From NCBI GenBank assembly GCA_025359905.1, contig JANYDF010000107.1, forward strand, positions 1 through 64,000: 64,000 nt of DNA, written 5' to 3'. Source of the DNA: Rhodospirillales bacterium. GTDB taxonomy: Bacteria > Pseudomonadota > Alphaproteobacteria > Acetobacterales > Acetobacteraceae. The notes under the pieces are model-generated. The model ran no database searches and had not been told where the DNA came from. It saw nothing but the letters and a program-made list of their open reading frames with translations. The position numbers and the translations under genes are program-made. Shown here piece by piece: positions 34,932 to 44,240 of this stretch (position 1 is its first letter; each line of letters opens with the position of its first letter).

Positions 34932-36374
34932 CTACAACCGTATCGCCACGTTCTTAATCCGCAGGAAATTGCGCACCGCGATCATGCCGCGCTCGCGCCC
35001 GATGCCGCTGTCCTTGATGCCGCCGGTCGGCGCCTGGGTGCCGCCGAGATACCAGCCGTTGACCCACACCGAGCCGGTTTCCAGCCCGGCTACCATGGCG
35101 AACGCGCGTTGCAGGTCGCGGGTGTAGACGCCTGCAACGAGACCGGTGCTCACGCTATTGGCCATCGCCAGCGCCTCGGCGTCGGTGTCGTAGGCGGTGA
35201 CGGTCACCAGCGGGCCGAATACTTCCTCACATGCGATGCGGCTGGCGGCATCGACGCGGTCGAACACGGTGGCGGCGGCGAAGTAGCCGCGTGCCAGCCC
35301 ACCAGGCCGTCCGCCGCCGGTCAGCAGCCGCGCGCCGCTGTGGCGCGCTTCCGCAAGATAGCCCATCACCTTGGCGTATTGTCCGGCTGACACCACTGGG
35401 CCGAGGTCGGGATCGTCCAACGCCGGCCCCACCCGCAAAGCGGCTGCGCGGGCTGCCAGCCGTTCGGCCACCTCGTCCGCCACCGCGCGCGCCACCAGCA
35501 GGCGCGAGGACGATGAGCAAACCTGCCCAGCATTCTCGAAACCACCCATCATGGCGTCGTCGATCACCCGGTCGAGATCGGCGTCGGCGGCGACAATCAT
35601 CGCGTTCTTGCCGCCGAGCTCCAGCACGGCGGGCTTCATCCCCGCCGCCGCCGCGATACCGACGGCGCGCCCGGCCTCGACCGATCCGGTAAACGCCACG
35701 CCGCGCACCAGCGGATGCGCCACCAGCGGCGCGCCCGCTCCCGGCCCGTCGCCGCACACCACGTTGACCACGCCGGGCGGAAACCCAGCTTCGGCCACCA
35801 GCGCCATGAAGTGCAGCACCGACAGCGGCGATTGCTCGGCGGGCTTAATCACCGCCGTGCATCCCGCCGCCAACGCGGGGCCGAGCGAGCGCGCCACCAT
35901 GCCCAGCGGATAGTTCCACGGCACGATATGCGCGGTCACGCCCAGTGGCTCCAGCCGCGTGTAGTCCACCACGCCGTCGCCGAGCGGGATAACCGCGCCT
36001 TCCACCTTGTCGGCGGCGCCCGCGTTGTAGCGCAGGGTCTCCGCCACCCCGCCAATATCGCCGCGCGCCGCACTGATCGGCTTGCCCACGTTGCAGGCTT
36101 CCAGCCAGGCCAGCGCCTCAAGATCGCGCGTCACCAGATCGGCGAGGCGAAATAGCAATTTGCCGCGCGCCACCGGGGCCAGTTCGCGCCACGGCCCCAG
36201 CCGGGCCGCTTCGGCGGCGGCCACGGCGGCGGCGATCTCGCCGCCGCCGCCGTGCGCCACGTGGCCGATCACCTGTTCAGTGGATGGGTCGATCACCGGC
36301 AGCGTGGCGCCATCCGCCGAGGCCACGGTTTTGCCGCCGATCACGTGCAGCAGCGGGGGAAGCGCGAAACCCAT
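34932..36374 (-). CDS. NAD(P)-dependent aldehyde dehydrogenase
   Basis: An aldehyde dehydrogenase of 480 aa, last gene of the sialidase-like/CUT1 operon. The catalytic Glu is in LELGGKNAMIV near 252 and the catalytic Cys in NAGQVCSSSSRLLV near 288; the cofactor loop is FTGSVEAGRAVG. The start at 36374 lies 2 bp after the permease stop; a much longer open frame continues through the permease region and is not used. It resembles betaine- or aminoaldehyde-type members, but the operon suggests a sugar-derived aldehyde. Confidence 0.92.
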   Translation of the reverse strand: MGFALPPLLHVIGGKTVASADGATLPVIDPSTEQVIGHVAHGGGGEIAAAVAAAEAARLGPWRELAPVARGKLLFRLADLVTRDLEALAWLEACNVGKPISAARGDIGGVAETLRYNAGAADKVEGAVIPLGDGVVDYTRLEPLGVTAHIVPWNYPLGMVARSLGPALAAGCTAVIKPAEQSPLSVLHFMALVAEAGFPPGVVNVVCGDGPGAGAPLVAHPLVRGVAFTGSVEAGRAVGIAAAAGMKPAVLELGGKNAMIVAADADLDRVIDDAMMGGFENAGQVCSSSSRLLVARAVADEVAERLAARAAALRVGPALDDPDLGPVVSAGQYAKVMGYLAEARHSGARLLTGGGRPGGLARGYFAAATVFDRVDAASRIACEEVFGPLVTVTAYDTDAEALAMANSVSTGLVAGVYTRDLQRAFAMVAGLETGSVWVNGWYLGGTQAPTGGIKDSGIGRERGMIAVRNFLRIKNVAIRL

Positions 36375-36376
36375 GG

Positions 36377-37249
36377 TCAGCCTTTCAGCCCGCCGGCCGA
36401 CAGCCCGGCGATGAAGTAGCGTTGCAGCAACAGAAATAAAGCCACGGACGGGATGCACAACAGCGTCACGGCGGCCATCGCCACCGCGTAACCCTCCATC
36501 TGCGTATGCGTGCCGACCACCGGCGCGAAGGCGGCGATGCCGACCGGCAGGGTTTTCATGTCCTCGTCGAATGTGATCAGCAGCGGCCAGAGGAAGTTGT
36601 TCCAGTTCAGCGTGAACACGATCACCGTGGCCGCAATCGCCGGGCTGCGCGCCAGCGGCAGCGCGATGCTCCAGAAAATCCGCAGCGGCCCGGCGCCGTC
36701 GACGATCGCGGCTTCCTCCAGTTCTCGCGGGAAGGTCAGGAAGAACTGGCGGAAGATGTAGACGCCCAGCACGTTGGCGACCGTTGGCAGGATCAACCCC
36801 TGATAGGTGCTGGCCCAATCCATGCGGATCATGCCGATCAGCAGCGGCACCACGCCGATTTCCGGCGGGATCATCAATGAGGCGAGGAAGATCATGAAGA
36901 TCAGCTTGCGCCCCGGAAAGCGCAACCGCGCCAGCGCGTAGCCAGCCAGCGCCGAGGCGGCGATGCATAGTCCGGTGGCTATAGTGGCGGCGATGATGCT
37001 GTTCAGTGCCCAGGTGGCGATCGGGTATTTCAGCACCGCGACGTAGTTTTGCAGCGTGAAAGTGCGTGGTATCCACTCGATATCGCGCGTCATCACCTGC
37101 GACGGCAGCTTGAACGAGGTAGAGACCATCCACAGAAACGGTCCGGCCCAGGCCAGCACGAAGCACATGCCAACCAGCCAGACCGGCAGTTCACGCCATC
37201 TGAGCGTTGTGAGCGGAATACGGCGGCGCAAAATCGCAGGGCTACGCAT
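36377..37249 (-). CDS. CUT1 sugar ABC transporter permease (MalG-like)
   Basis: An inner-membrane permease of 290 aa with six hydrophobic segments and the EAA loop EEAAIVDGAGPLRIFWSIAL near residue 185. It starts at ATG 37249 inside the end of the preceding permease gene (8-bp overlap); a GTG at 37261 is possible. It pairs with the MalF-like subunit at 37242-38162. Confidence 0.91.
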   Translation of the reverse strand: MRSPAILRRRIPLTTLRWRELPVWLVGMCFVLAWAGPFLWMVSTSFKLPSQVMTRDIEWIPRTFTLQNYVAVLKYPIATWALNSIIAATIATGLCIAASALAGYALARLRFPGRKLIFMIFLASLMIPPEIGVVPLLIGMIRMDWASTYQGLILPTVANVLGVYIFRQFFLTFPRELEEAAIVDGAGPLRIFWSIALPLARSPAIAATVIVFTLNWNNFLWPLLITFDEDMKTLPVGIAAFAPVVGTHTQMEGYAVAMAAVTLLCIPSVALFLLLQRYFIAGLSAGGLKG

Positions 37250-38162
37250 GTGCGACTTCACGCAAGACCAGCCGCTGCAACAGCGTTACCGCCAGCACCG
37301 CCAGGAACAACAGCACTGAACAGGCCGAAGCGTAGCCCAGCATATTGCGCACGATGGCCGACTGATAAATGGTGAAAATCACCGAGGCGGAAGATCCGGC
37401 TGGGCCACCATTGGTCATGACATAGACTTGGCTAAAAATTCGCATCGTCGAGATGATTTGCAGCGTCACCACCATGCTGATCGTCGGCCGGATGTGCGGC
37501 AGCGTGATGGCGAATTGCTGGCGGATGAACCCGGCGCCATCAATGGACGCCGCCTCGTACAAATCCTTCGGCACATCCTGCAACGCCGCCAGGAACAGCA
37601 CGAACCCCAGGCCCAAATCCCACCAGATCGAGGCGATCGAGACGCCGATCAGCGACCAGTTGGCACTGGTCAGCCACGGGATCGGCCCGATACCGAACCA
37701 GCCAAGATAGTGGTTGAGCAACCCGAATTGCGTGTCCAGCACCCACACCCACACCAGCCCGATCACGGTGGCCGAGACCACGTTGGGCGTGAACAGAATG
37801 GTGCGGGCGAGGCCCGACAGCGGCCACGAGCGGTTGACGAACAGGGCGAACGACAGCCCCAGCACCACGACGCCCGGCACCACCAGCAGCGCGTATAGCA
37901 ACACGTTGACGAAGGCCTGCTTGAACCAGGTGTCGTGCAGCGCCTCGCGGTAGTTATCCAGCCCGATCCAGTTGGGTTCGCCGATGATCGCCCAATCGGT
38001 GAAGCCGACATAGATGCCGAACAGCACCGGGGCCACGTTGAACAGCAGGAACGGTACCGCGAAGGCGGCAACGAACGCATAACCGGTCCAATCGATCTTG
38101 GACCGGCCAACAAAGGCGACGGCGGAGGTTTCCGCCGCCGCCGTCTGTTCGTCGTTTGCCAT
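37242..38162 (-). CDS. CUT1 sugar ABC transporter permease (MalF-like)
   Basis: An inner-membrane permease of 306 aa, six hydrophobic segments, with the EAA loop YEAASIDGAGFIRQQFAITL near residue 225. The ATG at 38162 is 10 bp after the binding-protein stop. No ATPase gene is present in this operon, so the importer must use a shared MsmK/UgpC-type ATPase encoded elsewhere. Confidence 0.91.
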   Translation of the reverse strand: MANDEQTAAAETSAVAFVGRSKIDWTGYAFVAAFAVPFLLFNVAPVLFGIYVGFTDWAIIGEPNWIGLDNYREALHDTWFKQAFVNVLLYALLVVPGVVVLGLSFALFVNRSWPLSGLARTILFTPNVVSATVIGLVWVWVLDTQFGLLNHYLGWFGIGPIPWLTSANWSLIGVSIASIWWDLGLGFVLFLAALQDVPKDLYEAASIDGAGFIRQQFAITLPHIRPTISMVVTLQIISTMRIFSQVYVMTNGGPAGSSASVIFTIYQSAIVRNMLGYASACSVLLFLAVLAVTLLQRLVLREVAHA

Positions 38163-38172
38163 CGCCGATTGC

Positions 38173-39474
38173 TTAGCCGGCGTCGAGGCCCTTCTGCCAC
38201 TTCTCGGTAATTTGGGCCATCGCCTCCTCCGGTTTGGCTTTGCCCGCCCACACCGTCTCCAGCGTCTTGGCGAGGAAGTTGCCGCCCGAGTAGATCGTGA
38301 AGTCCGGTCCAGCCAGCACCGGAATTTCGCCCTCGGTGGCGAACGCCATGCCATCGACGAATGCACCGCGCACCGACCAGTCGTTGCCGGCGGTCTTGTA
38401 GTCCGGCAGCGACAGGATCGACTTGCGCGGCGAGGCGCCGCGACCGACCGTGGTCCACAGCTTGCTGTTGTCGGACAGCCACTTCACCGCCGTCATGGTG
38501 GCTTCGTAGCGGCCTTTGTCCTTCTGCTGGTACAGTTCCAACCCGCCTTCTTCGAAGTATGTCACCCGCTTGCTGCCGATTTGCGGGAACAGATTGGTCT
38601 TGAACGGCAGCTTCTGCGCAACATAACCATTCAAGGTCCACGGGCCGGTCCAGAAGATCGATCCCTGGCCATTGCCGAACGCCTTGTAGCGGTCGGTCAC
38701 GTCGCGGGTGGAGACCTTGTGGGTGTCGAACAGGGCCAGCACCCACTCCATCGCCGCGATGCCGGCTTTCGGATTGACGGCCGCGGTCTTGAAATCGTCG
38801 GACGCGCGCATGAAGCCCATTTGCGCCGAGACAATGCCCCAGGTCACGGTGGGCTGCACGCCCGAGCCCGTCATCATGATGCCCGAGCGCGTTACCTTGC
38901 CGCCCTCGCTCTTGGTCATCGCCTTGGCCCAATCGAGCAGCCCGGCGCCGTCGGCGGGGAACTTGTCGGGATCGAGACCGGCTTCCTTGACGTGATCGGT
39001 GTTCACTTCCGGTTGCAGGCTCATCAGGTCCATCGGCACCAGGAATAGCCCGTTGCCGTATTTCGGATAGCGCGCCGCCTTGATCGAGAACGGGTCGAAG
39101 TCAGCGATGTCGAGGCCCACCGCCTTGGCGAGGTCATCGAGCGGCACGACAACGCCGTCTTTCGCCATCTTGGCGCGCACGCCGGCGGTGCCCCAGCCGA
39201 AGTCCGGTGCACGGCCGGTGGCGGCGGCGGCCAAAACCTTGGTGGTGTATTGTTCTTCCGGCACCAGTTCCATGCGGATCTGCACATCAGTGTGCGCCGC
39301 GTTGAACGCGTCGATACACTTCTGCCAAACTTCGCCGTCCGACGCGGCGAGCCAGCTCCAATGCACGATTTCCTTGGGTGCGGCGCGCACGATTGCCGGG
39401 CGGGCCAGCACGCCCGCGCCGAGTGCGGCAGCGCCAGCCAGGGCGCTGCGTCGTGACAGTCTCAATTCGGACAT
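38173..39474 (-). CDS. CUT1 extracellular sugar-binding protein with Tat-like signal
   Basis: A periplasmic binding protein of 433 aa in family 1 (MalE/UgpB-like). The N-terminus carries a twin-arginine motif (LSRRSALAGAAALGAG) and cleavage near AIVRAA, so export is probably by Tat in folded form. The mature start IVHWSWLAASDGEVWQK and DFGWGTAGVRAKMAKDG are typical. It is the third gene of the operon, after the two sialidase-like genes. Oligosaccharide or sugar derivative uptake is expected. Confidence 0.91.
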   Translation of the reverse strand: MSELRLSRRSALAGAAALGAGVLARPAIVRAAPKEIVHWSWLAASDGEVWQKCIDAFNAAHTDVQIRMELVPEEQYTTKVLAAAATGRAPDFGWGTAGVRAKMAKDGVVVPLDDLAKAVGLDIADFDPFSIKAARYPKYGNGLFLVPMDLMSLQPEVNTDHVKEAGLDPDKFPADGAGLLDWAKAMTKSEGGKVTRSGIMMTGSGVQPTVTWGIVSAQMGFMRASDDFKTAAVNPKAGIAAMEWVLALFDTHKVSTRDVTDRYKAFGNGQGSIFWTGPWTLNGYVAQKLPFKTNLFPQIGSKRVTYFEEGGLELYQQKDKGRYEATMTAVKWLSDNSKLWTTVGRGASPRKSILSLPDYKTAGNDWSVRGAFVDGMAFATEGEIPVLAGPDFTIYSGGNFLAKTLETVWAGKAKPEEAMAQITEKWQKGLDAG

Positions 39475-39523
39475 TCGACTCTCCCTTGTTGGTGCCCCGC
39501 CGGGCGGATTGCCGGGCGAGGGG

Positions 39524-40630
39524 TTACAGCCTCACGCGTTTGGAATGCAGCCCGGTCACCCCGCCAGTATCGCGTTGGTACCAAGCAACAAACACCGAAC
39601 CGTCGGCGCAAAGCGCCGCGGTCGGATAGCCGGCGTCGCGATTGGGCAAGGACTGCACCACCACCGGATGATCCAAATCCCAATGCGCGCCGAGATCGTT
39701 GGAAATATAGGCCAGAATGCCACACGGCTGGCTGCGCCGCCCGGTGATTGCCGCCAGCCTGCCGTCGGGCAGCGTCAAAATATGCGCCGGGTAGGCAGTG
39801 ATCCCGGCCGGCTCCGGCACGGTCCAGCTTTGCCCGCGATCATACGAGCGGATCGCATGCAGCGTGTGCGACGTATTCTCGCGCAGCAGCATCAGCAGCA
39901 TACCATCCGGCAGAACATGCGTCGCCGGTTCTTCGTATTCGCAGCCGTCCGCCTCGGCCACCAACTGCGGCGGCGACCAGGTCAGGCCGCCGTCACGCGA
40001 ACGCACCGAGAAGATGCGCCGGTAGTGCGGGATATCAGACAGCGGCAGCAGAATCTCACCGTCGTCCAGTACTGCGGCGCCACGCATACCGTAGCCGCCG
40101 CTATAGGGCGCCACATCGAGGTCGGTAACATGGGCGAACCGCCGCCCGCCATCGTCGCTGCGGCAGATGCTGGCCACACCGCCTCCACGCAGCCACGGCA
40201 TCAGCCGCTCCGCTGGTCCCGCCGCCGCCGGCGTGGAGTCGAGTTCCGATGATCCCACCAGCCCGGCGCGCAACATCTCAGGTGTGGCCAGCAACGGATC
40301 GGGCGGGCCTTCCGGCGGGGCGTCAACCGGATACCAGTGAAACCGCCATTGGTTGAGCAGCAAACCGCCGTCCGGCAGCGCCGTCAGCCCGGCGCATTCG
40401 GTGCCCGTCACGCCGAACCCCGGTACGGGTTGGGGCGGCGACCAGGACTCGCCCTCATCGGTGGAGCGCATGACAATGTTGACGAATTCAGGGTCTTGCG
40501 GCGGATGCATCGTTACCGCCCGGCGCGGCGCACGGTTGGCGACCAGTACCCAACTGCCATCGCGCAGCGCCGCCATATGCGGATGCGCGATGTAGCGATA
40601 CGGGTCGGTCAACAGCACGCGCGCCGTCAT
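39524..40630 (-). CDS. BNR-repeat sialidase-like protein, copy 1
   Basis: A six-bladed beta-propeller protein of 368 aa. Asp-boxes (S-x-D-x-G-x-x-W) are visible at STDEGESW, SRDGGLTW and SYDRGQSW, evenly spaced. No signal peptide precedes the domain, so it is probably cytoplasmic. The RIP motif of classical sialidases is not evident near the N-terminus (PYRYIAHPHMAALRDGSW occupies that place), so sialic acid specificity is doubtful. The ATG at 40630 follows the paralogue's stop by 7 bp. Another glycan-active or binding role is possible. Confidence 0.82.
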   Translation of the reverse strand: MTARVLLTDPYRYIAHPHMAALRDGSWVLVANRAPRRAVTMHPPQDPEFVNIVMRSTDEGESWSPPQPVPGFGVTGTECAGLTALPDGGLLLNQWRFHWYPVDAPPEGPPDPLLATPEMLRAGLVGSSELDSTPAAAGPAERLMPWLRGGGVASICRSDDGGRRFAHVTDLDVAPYSGGYGMRGAAVLDDGEILLPLSDIPHYRRIFSVRSRDGGLTWSPPQLVAEADGCEYEEPATHVLPDGMLLMLLRENTSHTLHAIRSYDRGQSWTVPEPAGITAYPAHILTLPDGRLAAITGRRSQPCGILAYISNDLGAHWDLDHPVVVQSLPNRDAGYPTAALCADGSVFVAWYQRDTGGVTGLHSKRVRL

Positions 40631-40637
40631 GCTGGCG

Positions 40638-41852
40638 TTAGTCCGCCAGCCGGAATCGAGTGCACAGCACATGTTGCAACGGCTGCTCGCGCTCGTCCCA
40701 CTCATGGTAAGATGCGAGGATCGTGCCGTCGTTCAGTTGCACCACGCTCGGGTAGCCGATGTGCTGGTAGACGCCGGGGTTGTTCCAGTCGATCCGCCCG
40801 CCGCCATACTTGCCAGAGGCCGGGCTCATGCGGCTCGATCCTGGCTTGTCCACGGCACTGCGGCCCGGCACGCCGCCGTCGCGAATGACGAACTCGTTCT
40901 TGCGGTCCCAGGTGATGCCATCGTCCGAAATACACCCGCGCACGCCGTAGGGCGGGCGGCGGTAGCCGTAGATCATCAAGTAGCGCCCGTCCTGCAGCGC
41001 GATCATCTCGGTGGGGAAGCCCCAAATATTGGTGTACCTGGGAGGGGTCCAGGAAAACCCATCGTCGTCCGAGACCACGACGGCGATGTTGCGCGAATCG
41101 CTCGACGGGTTGGAGTGGGTGCGCATGGTGCACACCAACCTGCCATCGTGCAGCCGCAGCAGCGCCGGTTCCTCGAAGTCGATGATGCTGGCAGCGTCAT
41201 AGCCCAGTGTGGAGAAATACTCCCAATTCTCGCCGCCGTCGTCCGAGCGCATCAGCGCCGAGCGGGTGCTCTCGCCTTCGCCTTCTTCTTCATAGCCGCG
41301 AATGCGGCCGTACAGCCCCATGAGCAGCGAGCCGGATGGCAATTGCCAGCAGCCCAGACGGCAGCCGCCGTGCTTCAGCGGGCGCACGTTCACTGGGATC
41401 GGCGCACTCCAGGTCGTGCCGCGATCGGTCGAGCGAACCACATAAGTGCCAAGCCAGGACTGCAACTTATACGCCCACGTCCAGTCGCCCCATTCCGGCG
41501 TGTTCGGGTGCGAGCTCCAGGATACGCCCTCTGGCCGGATGCCCTTCTTGAAGTGTCCAGTAATGGTCAGGTTGACGATCCAGGTACCATCGGCAAGTTC
41601 ACAAAAGCCGCAATCCCAGTTGCCGGTGGTCGCCGTCCACGGCAGAACGACTTCCGGCGCCGACCATGAGATGCCGCCATCGGCCGACCGCGTCAGCAGG
41701 GTTTGGCCACTGTCGTGGTGATAGGGGAATCGTTCTTCGTTGTAGACGGCGATCACCTCGCCGGTACTGACCACGCGGGTGGCCACCTGATTGACGCAGT
41801 GTTCCGGGTGGGTGGCGATGGTGTGGTGCGTGACATCAATCAAGCTGGGCAC
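40638..41852 (-). CDS. BNR-repeat sialidase-like protein, copy 2
   Basis: A 404-aa propeller protein and first gene of the operon. Asp-boxes are SADGGISW, STDRGTTW, SDDGGENW and SDDDGFSW. It too lacks a signal peptide and a clear RIP motif. It shares the fold with copy 1 but little sequence, so the two probably act on different linkages or steps. With the CUT1 importer downstream, intracellular processing of an imported glycoside is the simplest model. Confidence 0.82.
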   Translation of the reverse strand: MPSLIDVTHHTIATHPEHCVNQVATRVVSTGEVIAVYNEERFPYHHDSGQTLLTRSADGGISWSAPEVVLPWTATTGNWDCGFCELADGTWIVNLTITGHFKKGIRPEGVSWSSHPNTPEWGDWTWAYKLQSWLGTYVVRSTDRGTTWSAPIPVNVRPLKHGGCRLGCWQLPSGSLLMGLYGRIRGYEEEGEGESTRSALMRSDDGGENWEYFSTLGYDAASIIDFEEPALLRLHDGRLVCTMRTHSNPSSDSRNIAVVVSDDDGFSWTPPRYTNIWGFPTEMIALQDGRYLMIYGYRRPPYGVRGCISDDGITWDRKNEFVIRDGGVPGRSAVDKPGSSRMSPASGKYGGGRIDWNNPGVYQHIGYPSVVQLNDGTILASYHEWDEREQPLQHVLCTRFRLAD

Positions 41853-42212
41853 GGGTGAGTGTCTCCGTCTGCAGTACGCGGCTGGGGTGAAGCTTTGCCA
41901 CTACATAAGCGAACAATAGCTCAGTTGAAAGAAACTATAGCTATCGCACTGGGCGGCACAAACAAGTTGTCGCGGCAGGGTTTCTCCTGCTTATTCATTC
42001 ATATACGGCGGTTTGGCGACACTATCTTGCGCGCTCTGCTCCGCTCTTCACGAATGCCCGGCCCTACAGGCCGGGCATTCGGCATCGCTCGCCAGCTTCA
42101 TCCGTCCGCCGATAACCCAAGCGTCTCACGCGCCGTGCGGAGAACATTGACTGCGGGCGACCGAGTTTTGCGCTTGCGCGACAGCCCCCGTGCCATCTGC
42201 ACGGCACATCGC
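41853..42212. other. Upstream region of the sialidase-like operon
   Basis: A 360-bp gap with no supported gene. It holds the perfect hairpin at 42051-42081 and an AT-richer patch at about 41915-42010 that could contain the operon promoter. I could not fix a -35/-10 pair. Confidence 0.5.
42051..42081. terminator. Perfect 13-bp hairpin
   Basis: CGAATGCCCGGCC pairs perfectly with GGCCGGGCATTCG around the loop CTACA. It lies 132 bp beyond the lipoprotein stop and 200 bp upstream of the sialidase-like operon, so it could end the lipoprotein transcript. There is no adjacent T-run; a REP-like element is the alternative. Confidence 0.55.
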
Positions 42213-42932
42213 CTACGTTTTATCGCCCGATTGACAAAACTGCGCGGGCGCTGCCGCACTGACCTGGGAAATCACGCTGCCCTTGCGCACAACGAATTCC
42301 GACACGCCGATGGGCGACGCTGCTTGCGGGTCCCAGTTGTAGGCCCATCCCATACCGGTAAACGGGTAACCCCAGTCAGGTGCGCCGCTCGCCGCACGAA
42401 ACCCGATGCGATCCGAGCTCCACAACTGATTGAGCAGGAAGCGAGCCGTGGTTTCATCTAGTCCCTGCGCCACCGCGTTGCCGCAGCGCGGGGCGGCAAT
42501 GTCGGTGCCGCCCGGACAGGGCCGGAACAGCGCCTCGCGCCCGACGTTGAACGTGAGCACCTGCCATTCATGTTCCGGCTTGGAAGGCGTGGCCTGCGGC
42601 GGCAGTCCGAGCGCCTGTTGGATGGCCAAGACGGCATTCGGCTTGCCATGGCACAGATCCTGTAACTGGCTTGGCAGCGAAACCCAAATCGGCCGCTGCG
42701 TTGGCGAGGCGGGGGCGCCCCATTCGGTGAACGTGCCGACGGTGACGCTGGTTTGCCCCGGCTGGATTGTTTGCAGGTCGGCGGCAAAGCTCGGGTCACG
42801 CACTGCCGCCGCATGGATGCTCTGCTCATAGAGCGCCGTGAGGCCGGTTGGTGCCTGCGGCGGTGATAAGGCGCAAGCCGACAACACGGTCAGTGCGGCA
42901 CAGCAAGCTACATTCAACCCAGGATTCGGCAT
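42213..42932 (-). CDS. Unknown lipoprotein
   Basis: A 239-aa protein with a lipoprotein signal: LTVLSAC places the lipidated Cys at residue 20. The rest is soluble, with an even Pro/Gln content and several Cys (LCHGKPN, FRPCPGGTD, APRCGN, QFCQSG) that may form periplasmic disulfides. I do not recognise the family. It is probably outer-membrane anchored. It lies downstream of the LysR gene on the same strand. Confidence 0.7.
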   Translation of the reverse strand: MPNPGLNVACCAALTVLSACALSPPQAPTGLTALYEQSIHAAAVRDPSFAADLQTIQPGQTSVTVGTFTEWGAPASPTQRPIWVSLPSQLQDLCHGKPNAVLAIQQALGLPPQATPSKPEHEWQVLTFNVGREALFRPCPGGTDIAAPRCGNAVAQGLDETTARFLLNQLWSSDRIGFRAASGAPDWGYPFTGMGWAYNWDPQAASPIGVSEFVVRKGSVISQVSAAAPAQFCQSGDKT

Positions 42933-43024
42933 TGCGGGCTCCGGTTGCTACGCCGCAATGGCAGCGGCGGTTGTGACGATCGCGCCGCACCTACGGCTGC
43001 GGGCGTTTCCCCGAGCCAGCCGCA

Positions 43025-44077
43025 TCATCGGGCGGTGTTTATGGCTGCTTCAAGCGCCATTGGCCGCGCCAAGGTCCGTATCATCTCATAGACGATTGTT
43101 GCGGATTGCGACAGCGGCCGGTCGCGCACTGTGATCAAGCTATAAGGCCTGACTCTGATTGCAAAATTGATCGGCAATTCGGTCAGTGCCCCTGGCGTCG
43201 CTTCGTCCACAATGAATCGGGCAGCGCCGGTCGCGATTGGCGCCAACGCATCGGAGTGCGCCACCATCATCAATGTCAAAATAATCGATGTCGTGTTGAT
43301 CAGGCATCGGGGCGGCTGCAGGTTGGCGAACAAGAACAGGTCATCGACTGCCCGGCGGATCATTGCGTCGCGCGGCTGCATAATCCATTCCCATTCGCTG
43401 AGGGCGGCGATCCCAACCGGCGCTTGCGCGAGCAGCGGATGGCCACGCCGCACGATGATGCTGGCCTCCTCGATGCCAAGCGTCACGCAATGGAACATGC
43501 GCGCATCCATATCGTCCGGCACGCGCGCCAAAATGAAGTCGAGCCTTGAGGCGACGAGCTCCCGGGCCAGCGCGACTGAATTGTCGACCTGCATCGTAAT
43601 CTCGATCCCAGGCGCCCGGGCGCGGATGTCGTTGATCGCCGGCGCCACCAAATCGCAGGCTGGCGCAGTCACGGCCCCGACCGCGACCACGCCTTGCCGG
43701 CCTGCGCGCAGGTCGTCGAATTCCTGCTCGGCACGCATCAATTGCAGCAGGACGGTGTGCGCATGGCCAGCCAGCGATTGTCCAAGCGGTGTCAGGCGCA
43801 CGCCGCGCGATAGCCGCTGGAACAGCTTGGCGCGCAACAACGACTCCATCTCGGCGATCATGCGCGAGGCGGCTGGTTGCGACATATTTAATGCCTGCGC
43901 GGCCTCACTGATGGACTGTTTGTCGTCGATGGCAGCGATCAGCCGGAGATGAGCGAGTTTCAACCGAATTTGCGGGTTCGCAATGCCGCCCGCAGAGAGC
44001 GCGTGCCCTGCACGACACAAATTTTCTCTCTGATCAACCAAGCAACGCCCTTTCTGGCTACCGGAACGATATATCAA
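43025..44077 (-). CDS. gbpR: LysR-family regulator, GbpR-like
   Basis: A LysR-type regulator of up to 350 aa, divergent from chvE. The winged HTH is at about residues 50-80 of the longest frame (SISEAAQALNMSQPAASRM), followed by the usual co-inducer domain (VGAVTAPACDLVAPAINDIR through VRDRPLSQSATIVYEMIRTL). GbpR is the known regulator next to chvE in Agrobacterium and Azospirillum, which is the main basis for the symbol. The longest frame begins at a TTG (44077); the real start is probably some 20-45 codons downstream and cannot be fixed. Confidence 0.75.
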   Translation of the reverse strand: MIYRSGSQKGRCLVDQRENLCRAGHALSAGGIANPQIRLKLAHLRLIAAIDDKQSISEAAQALNMSQPAASRMIAEMESLLRAKLFQRLSRGVRLTPLGQSLAGHAHTVLLQLMRAEQEFDDLRAGRQGVVAVGAVTAPACDLVAPAINDIRARAPGIEITMQVDNSVALARELVASRLDFILARVPDDMDARMFHCVTLGIEEASIIVRRGHPLLAQAPVGIAALSEWEWIMQPRDAMIRRAVDDLFLFANLQPPRCLINTTSIILTLMMVAHSDALAPIATGAARFIVDEATPGALTELPINFAIRVRPYSLITVRDRPLSQSATIVYEMIRTLARPMALEAAINTAR

Positions 44078-44123
44078 ATAGACATATCACCGATCAAGAA
44101 TGGCATTTGACATCATATCAAAT
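44068..44123. promoter_or_regulatory. gbpR-chvE regulatory region with ATATCAAAT repeats
   Basis: ATATCAAAT occurs twice in direct orientation (44071-44079 and 44115-44123), 44 bp apart, about four helical turns, in an AT-rich patch. The first copy overlaps the 8-bp palindrome GATATATC (44068-44075). The placement suits binding by a LysR regulator controlling the divergent chvE gene; this is inference. Confidence 0.5.
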
Positions 44124-44240
44124 TTCCGCAGTTTGCCGGCAAGGACGTGTTTTATGGACATGACCAGCCAGGGGCTGCAAAGGCTCTTCACGGCGTGTTT
44201 GAGCATGACCGGGCGCTTAACGAAGTACGGGAGGACGAGT

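Noticed and set aside
34932-37166. A 744-aa open frame that would fuse a membrane region to the aldehyde dehydrogenase
   Set aside because: Its first 260 residues are an out-of-frame reading of the MalG-like permease; the true dehydrogenase starts at 36374.
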